Source: UBA685 sp002299005 (GTDB lineage: Bacteria > Pseudomonadota > Alphaproteobacteria > Puniceispirillales > Puniceispirillaceae). Taken from it: a stretch of 64,000 nucleotides of DNA. The notes under the pieces are model-generated. The model did no database searches. It was not told the origin of the DNA and saw only the letters and a list, made by a program, of their open reading frames with translations. The position numbers and the translations under genes were made by a program. The stretch's first letter is position 1; each line of letters opens with the position of its first letter. Shown piece after piece: positions 62,141 through 64,000 of this stretch. The stretch is from NCBI GenBank assembly GCA_963966775.1, contig CAXAAH010000001.1, positions 62,001 through 126,000 of the forward strand, in the 5' to 3' direction.

Positions 62141-62670
62141 ACTATCAAGTCTACTTCCAAAAGGCGAGCTTGAAATCCTATCGATCCTTGCAGGTTATTG
62201 TCGGATTTAGCCTTTTTGGCATGTTGCTTTTGGAAGGGGCGATTGCGACTTTGGATGTGTTCGCCTATGCGACACCCTTTTTGACATTTGCTATTTTCTA
62301 TGTTTTGACGCTTTTCTATCCCGTGGCCTTGCCACTATTTAGCGTTTTTACCGTGACCTTGTTGAATGATATTTTCTTCACCTCCCTGCAGAACAGTCAA
62401 ACTTTCGCCATATTGCTGAGTTTGATTATCGTAAAGCGCGTCATTAATTTTCCAGAGCAAAGGGACTTTTTGGAAATCTGGCAGGGATTTGCTGTGGCAA
62501 TGCTGATTATGGTGATTGTACAGGCGGTCACATTTTTATTGTGGGAATGGTCATGGTTGAATTTGCAAGGGCTGTTATTCCAGCTTGGTATCACTTTGCT
62601 ACTCTATCCTTTCATCCATGTGGTGATAACGCGCATCGCGCTGATTTTTGTTGAATCAGCGGAACGGTAA
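62137..62670 (+). CDS. mreD: Rod shape-determining protein MreD
   Basis: A 177-residue membrane protein with five or six helices. These include VIVGFSLFGMLLLEGAIATL, FLTFAIFYVLTLFYPVALP and FAVAMLIMVIVQAVTFLLW. Sequence conservation is low in MreD, so the call rests on position, length and hydrophobic pattern. Its start overlaps the mreC stop. Confidence 0.9.
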   Translation: MNYQVYFQKASLKSYRSLQVIVGFSLFGMLLLEGAIATLDVFAYATPFLTFAIFYVLTLFYPVALPLFSVFTVTLLNDIFFTSLQNSQTFAILLSLIIVKRVINFPEQRDFLEIWQGFAVAMLIMVIVQAVTFLLWEWSWLNLQGLLFQLGITLLLYPFIHVVITRIALIFVESAER

Positions 62671-62685
62671 ACTCGGCAGGTGAAG

Positions 62686-64000
62686 ATGAAAAATAAGCGC
62701 AAATTAAGAAGAGAGTTGATGCAAAGAATGGGCCGCCGCAATTTCATAATTGCGGGCGGTCAAACCGTCTTAGGGTTATTGCTGGCTGGTCGGCTATATC
62801 AACTTCAAATTGCGCAAAATGCGGGCTGGACAAAATTATCAGATTCTAATCAATTTAATACCCGCTCTGTCACGCCGGCTAGGGGGCGGATATTTGATGA
62901 ATCAAACCGCCTGCTTGCGGGGAATACCGAGACCTATTCCTTGTCTATCACACCGTTAAATGCCGGCAATCTAAAGCAGACCTTGTTGCGTCTTTCGACC
63001 GTCATTGATTTGCGTGATAAGGATATGGTGGAGATCTTAAAAAAGGCAGAAGGTCAGCCAAAATTTATACCTGTGACCGTCAAAGAAGAGCTAACACAGC
63101 GCGATCTATCAAGATTAGCGGTTAGAAGCCCGTTATTAAACGGTGTTTCTTTTTCGAAACGCTATCGCCGCATTTATCCGCAAGCGCATCTGACGGGGCA
63201 TATTACGGGCTATGTATCGCCTATCACGCCGCGCGAAAAAGACGAAGAGCCGCGTTGGAGCCGTCTGCCAAATATCAGAACAGGTAAGGTTGGCGTTGAA
63301 TATTCGCTTGAGCAAAAATTGCGCGGCGCGCCGGGAAGAGACCGCATCGAGATTAATTCGCGTGGCAAGGCTGTGCGGATTATCAATGATACACCGCCAG
63401 AGCAGGGGGCTGATGCGACACTTACCTTGAATATGGAAATTCAAGCCTATGCCTATGACAGGTTGCGTAAAGGGCGCAATGAGATTGTCACCAAAACCGC
63501 TGATATTCAAAACGCCCTAACAGTGAATGAAGAAATTAGATCTCACTTTGCGGCAGGTGATAATCTTGTTCTTAAAGATGAAAAAGAGCGGTTTGTGCCG
63601 GGTGAGTCTGGCTCGGCTATTGTGATGGATGTGCGCAATGGTGATGTGGTGGCAATGGTCTCTGCGCCATCTTATGATCCGAACCAGTTTTCTGAGAGAT
63701 TGCTGACAAGGGATTGGAAGCGTCTTAGCAGTCATCCTCGCACGCCTCTATTGAACCGCGCTATCTCTGGGCTTTATGCGCCCGGCTCAACGTTTAAAAT
63801 GGTCGTCGCCGCCGCCGCCCTTGAGGCTGGTGTGATTAATGCGAAAACAAGAGTGAAATGTGAAGGCCATATTGAATTTGGCGATCGTAAATTCCATTGC
63901 TGGTTCGATGATGGCCATCAATCTTTGAATGTGATGCAAGCGCTTGAGCGGTCTTGTGATGTGTTCTTTTATGAGGTGGCGTTAAAGACAGGCATTAACC
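62686..64000 (+). CDS. mrdA: Penicillin-binding protein 2 (rod-shape transpeptidase), 3' truncated by window
   Basis: At least 438 codons, running off the window. ATG 62686 has GGCAGGTGAAG upstream. A basic tail and one transmembrane segment (NFIIAGGQTVLGLLLAGRLY) precede the PBP dimerisation domain, which opens NTRSVTPARGRIFDE. The transpeptidase domain shows the catalytic Ser at residue 368 in APGSTFKMVVAA. It cross-links lateral wall peptidoglycan with RodA and the Mre proteins encoded just upstream. The remaining catalytic motifs lie beyond the window. Confidence 0.94.
   Translation, partial: MKNKRKLRRELMQRMGRRNFIIAGGQTVLGLLLAGRLYQLQIAQNAGWTKLSDSNQFNTRSVTPARGRIFDESNRLLAGNTETYSLSITPLNAGNLKQTLLRLSTVIDLRDKDMVEILKKAEGQPKFIPVTVKEELTQRDLSRLAVRSPLLNGVSFSKRYRRIYPQAHLTGHITGYVSPITPREKDEEPRWSRLPNIRTGKVGVEYSLEQKLRGAPGRDRIEINSRGKAVRIINDTPPEQGADATLTLNMEIQAYAYDRLRKGRNEIVTKTADIQNALTVNEEIRSHFAAGDNLVLKDEKERFVPGESGSAIVMDVRNGDVVAMVSAPSYDPNQFSERLLTRDWKRLSSHPRTPLLNRAISGLYAPGSTFKMVVAAAALEAGVINAKTRVKCEGHIEFGDRKFHCWFDDGHQSLNVMQALERSCDVFFYEVALKTGIN

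Overview
This 64 kb window is a gene-dense piece of an alphaproteobacterial chromosome. The signs are a circularly permuted (two-piece) tmRNA, an alphaproteobacterial-type SspB, a zinc-free L36, the DUF2849 and DUF934 partners of sulfite reductase, and a CTTG-N18-CCTATAT heat-shock promoter in front of htpG. Intermediate base composition, sulfonate metabolism (xsc), an MttB-family methyltransferase and glycolate oxidase suggest a marine heterotroph, possibly of the SAR116 type; that placement is inference. I saw no insertion sequence, prophage, CRISPR array, rRNA or tRNA. Nearly all genes look intact; only the two at the window edges are cut.

Layout. 1-1617 (-): N-terminal part of a filamentous-haemagglutinin-like secreted protein. 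1.9-15 kb: DUF3291 protein, EamA transporter, an ABC-2 exporter pair, an aldehyde dehydrogenase/tautomerase pair, a rhodanese/MttB/glutamine amidotransferase operon, two MFS transporters, and a gloA-gloB-HDAC-like operon. 15-27 kb: htpG, methylmalonyl-CoA mutase, xsc, then a siroheme synthase/DUF2849/sulfite reductase/DUF934 operon, a metal exporter and cytochrome c. 27-39 kb: ferredoxin-NADP reductase, HAD phosphatase, DUF3179 protein, alpha-hydroxyacid dehydrogenase, TPR, AIM24, GST, YciB, flavodoxin-like and PhhB proteins, TauE/SafE, EamA, AzlCD and a VOC protein. 39-47 kb: pgk, msrA, rpmJ, glcDEF and class I fumarase. 47-50.5 kb: sspB next to ssrA (permuted tmRNA), thyA, folA, mrp. 50.7-56.3 kb: hflK, hflC, degP, serB, miaA. 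56.6-64 kb: ilvB-ilvN-ilvC, then mreB-mreC-mreD-mrdA, the last running off the window.

Links between genes. Xsc releases sulfite from sulfoacetaldehyde, and the next operon makes siroheme and sulfite reductase, so sulfonate sulfur could be assimilated here without PAPS reductase. The tmRNA adds the tag ANDNTAPVAVAA and the adjacent sspB encodes the adaptor expected to deliver tagged proteins to ClpXP. Glyoxalases I and II share an operon with a zinc deacetylase-fold enzyme that could remove lactoyl adducts. hflKC and degP form an envelope protein quality-control group. ilvBNC starts branched-chain amino acid synthesis, and mreBCD-mrdA builds the rod-shape machinery.

The only gap above 300 bases without a protein gene is 47507-48059, which holds the tmRNA. 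Two intergenic regions carry short tandem repeats with 13-14 bp units (5023-5078; 56451-56489 and 56541-56582).
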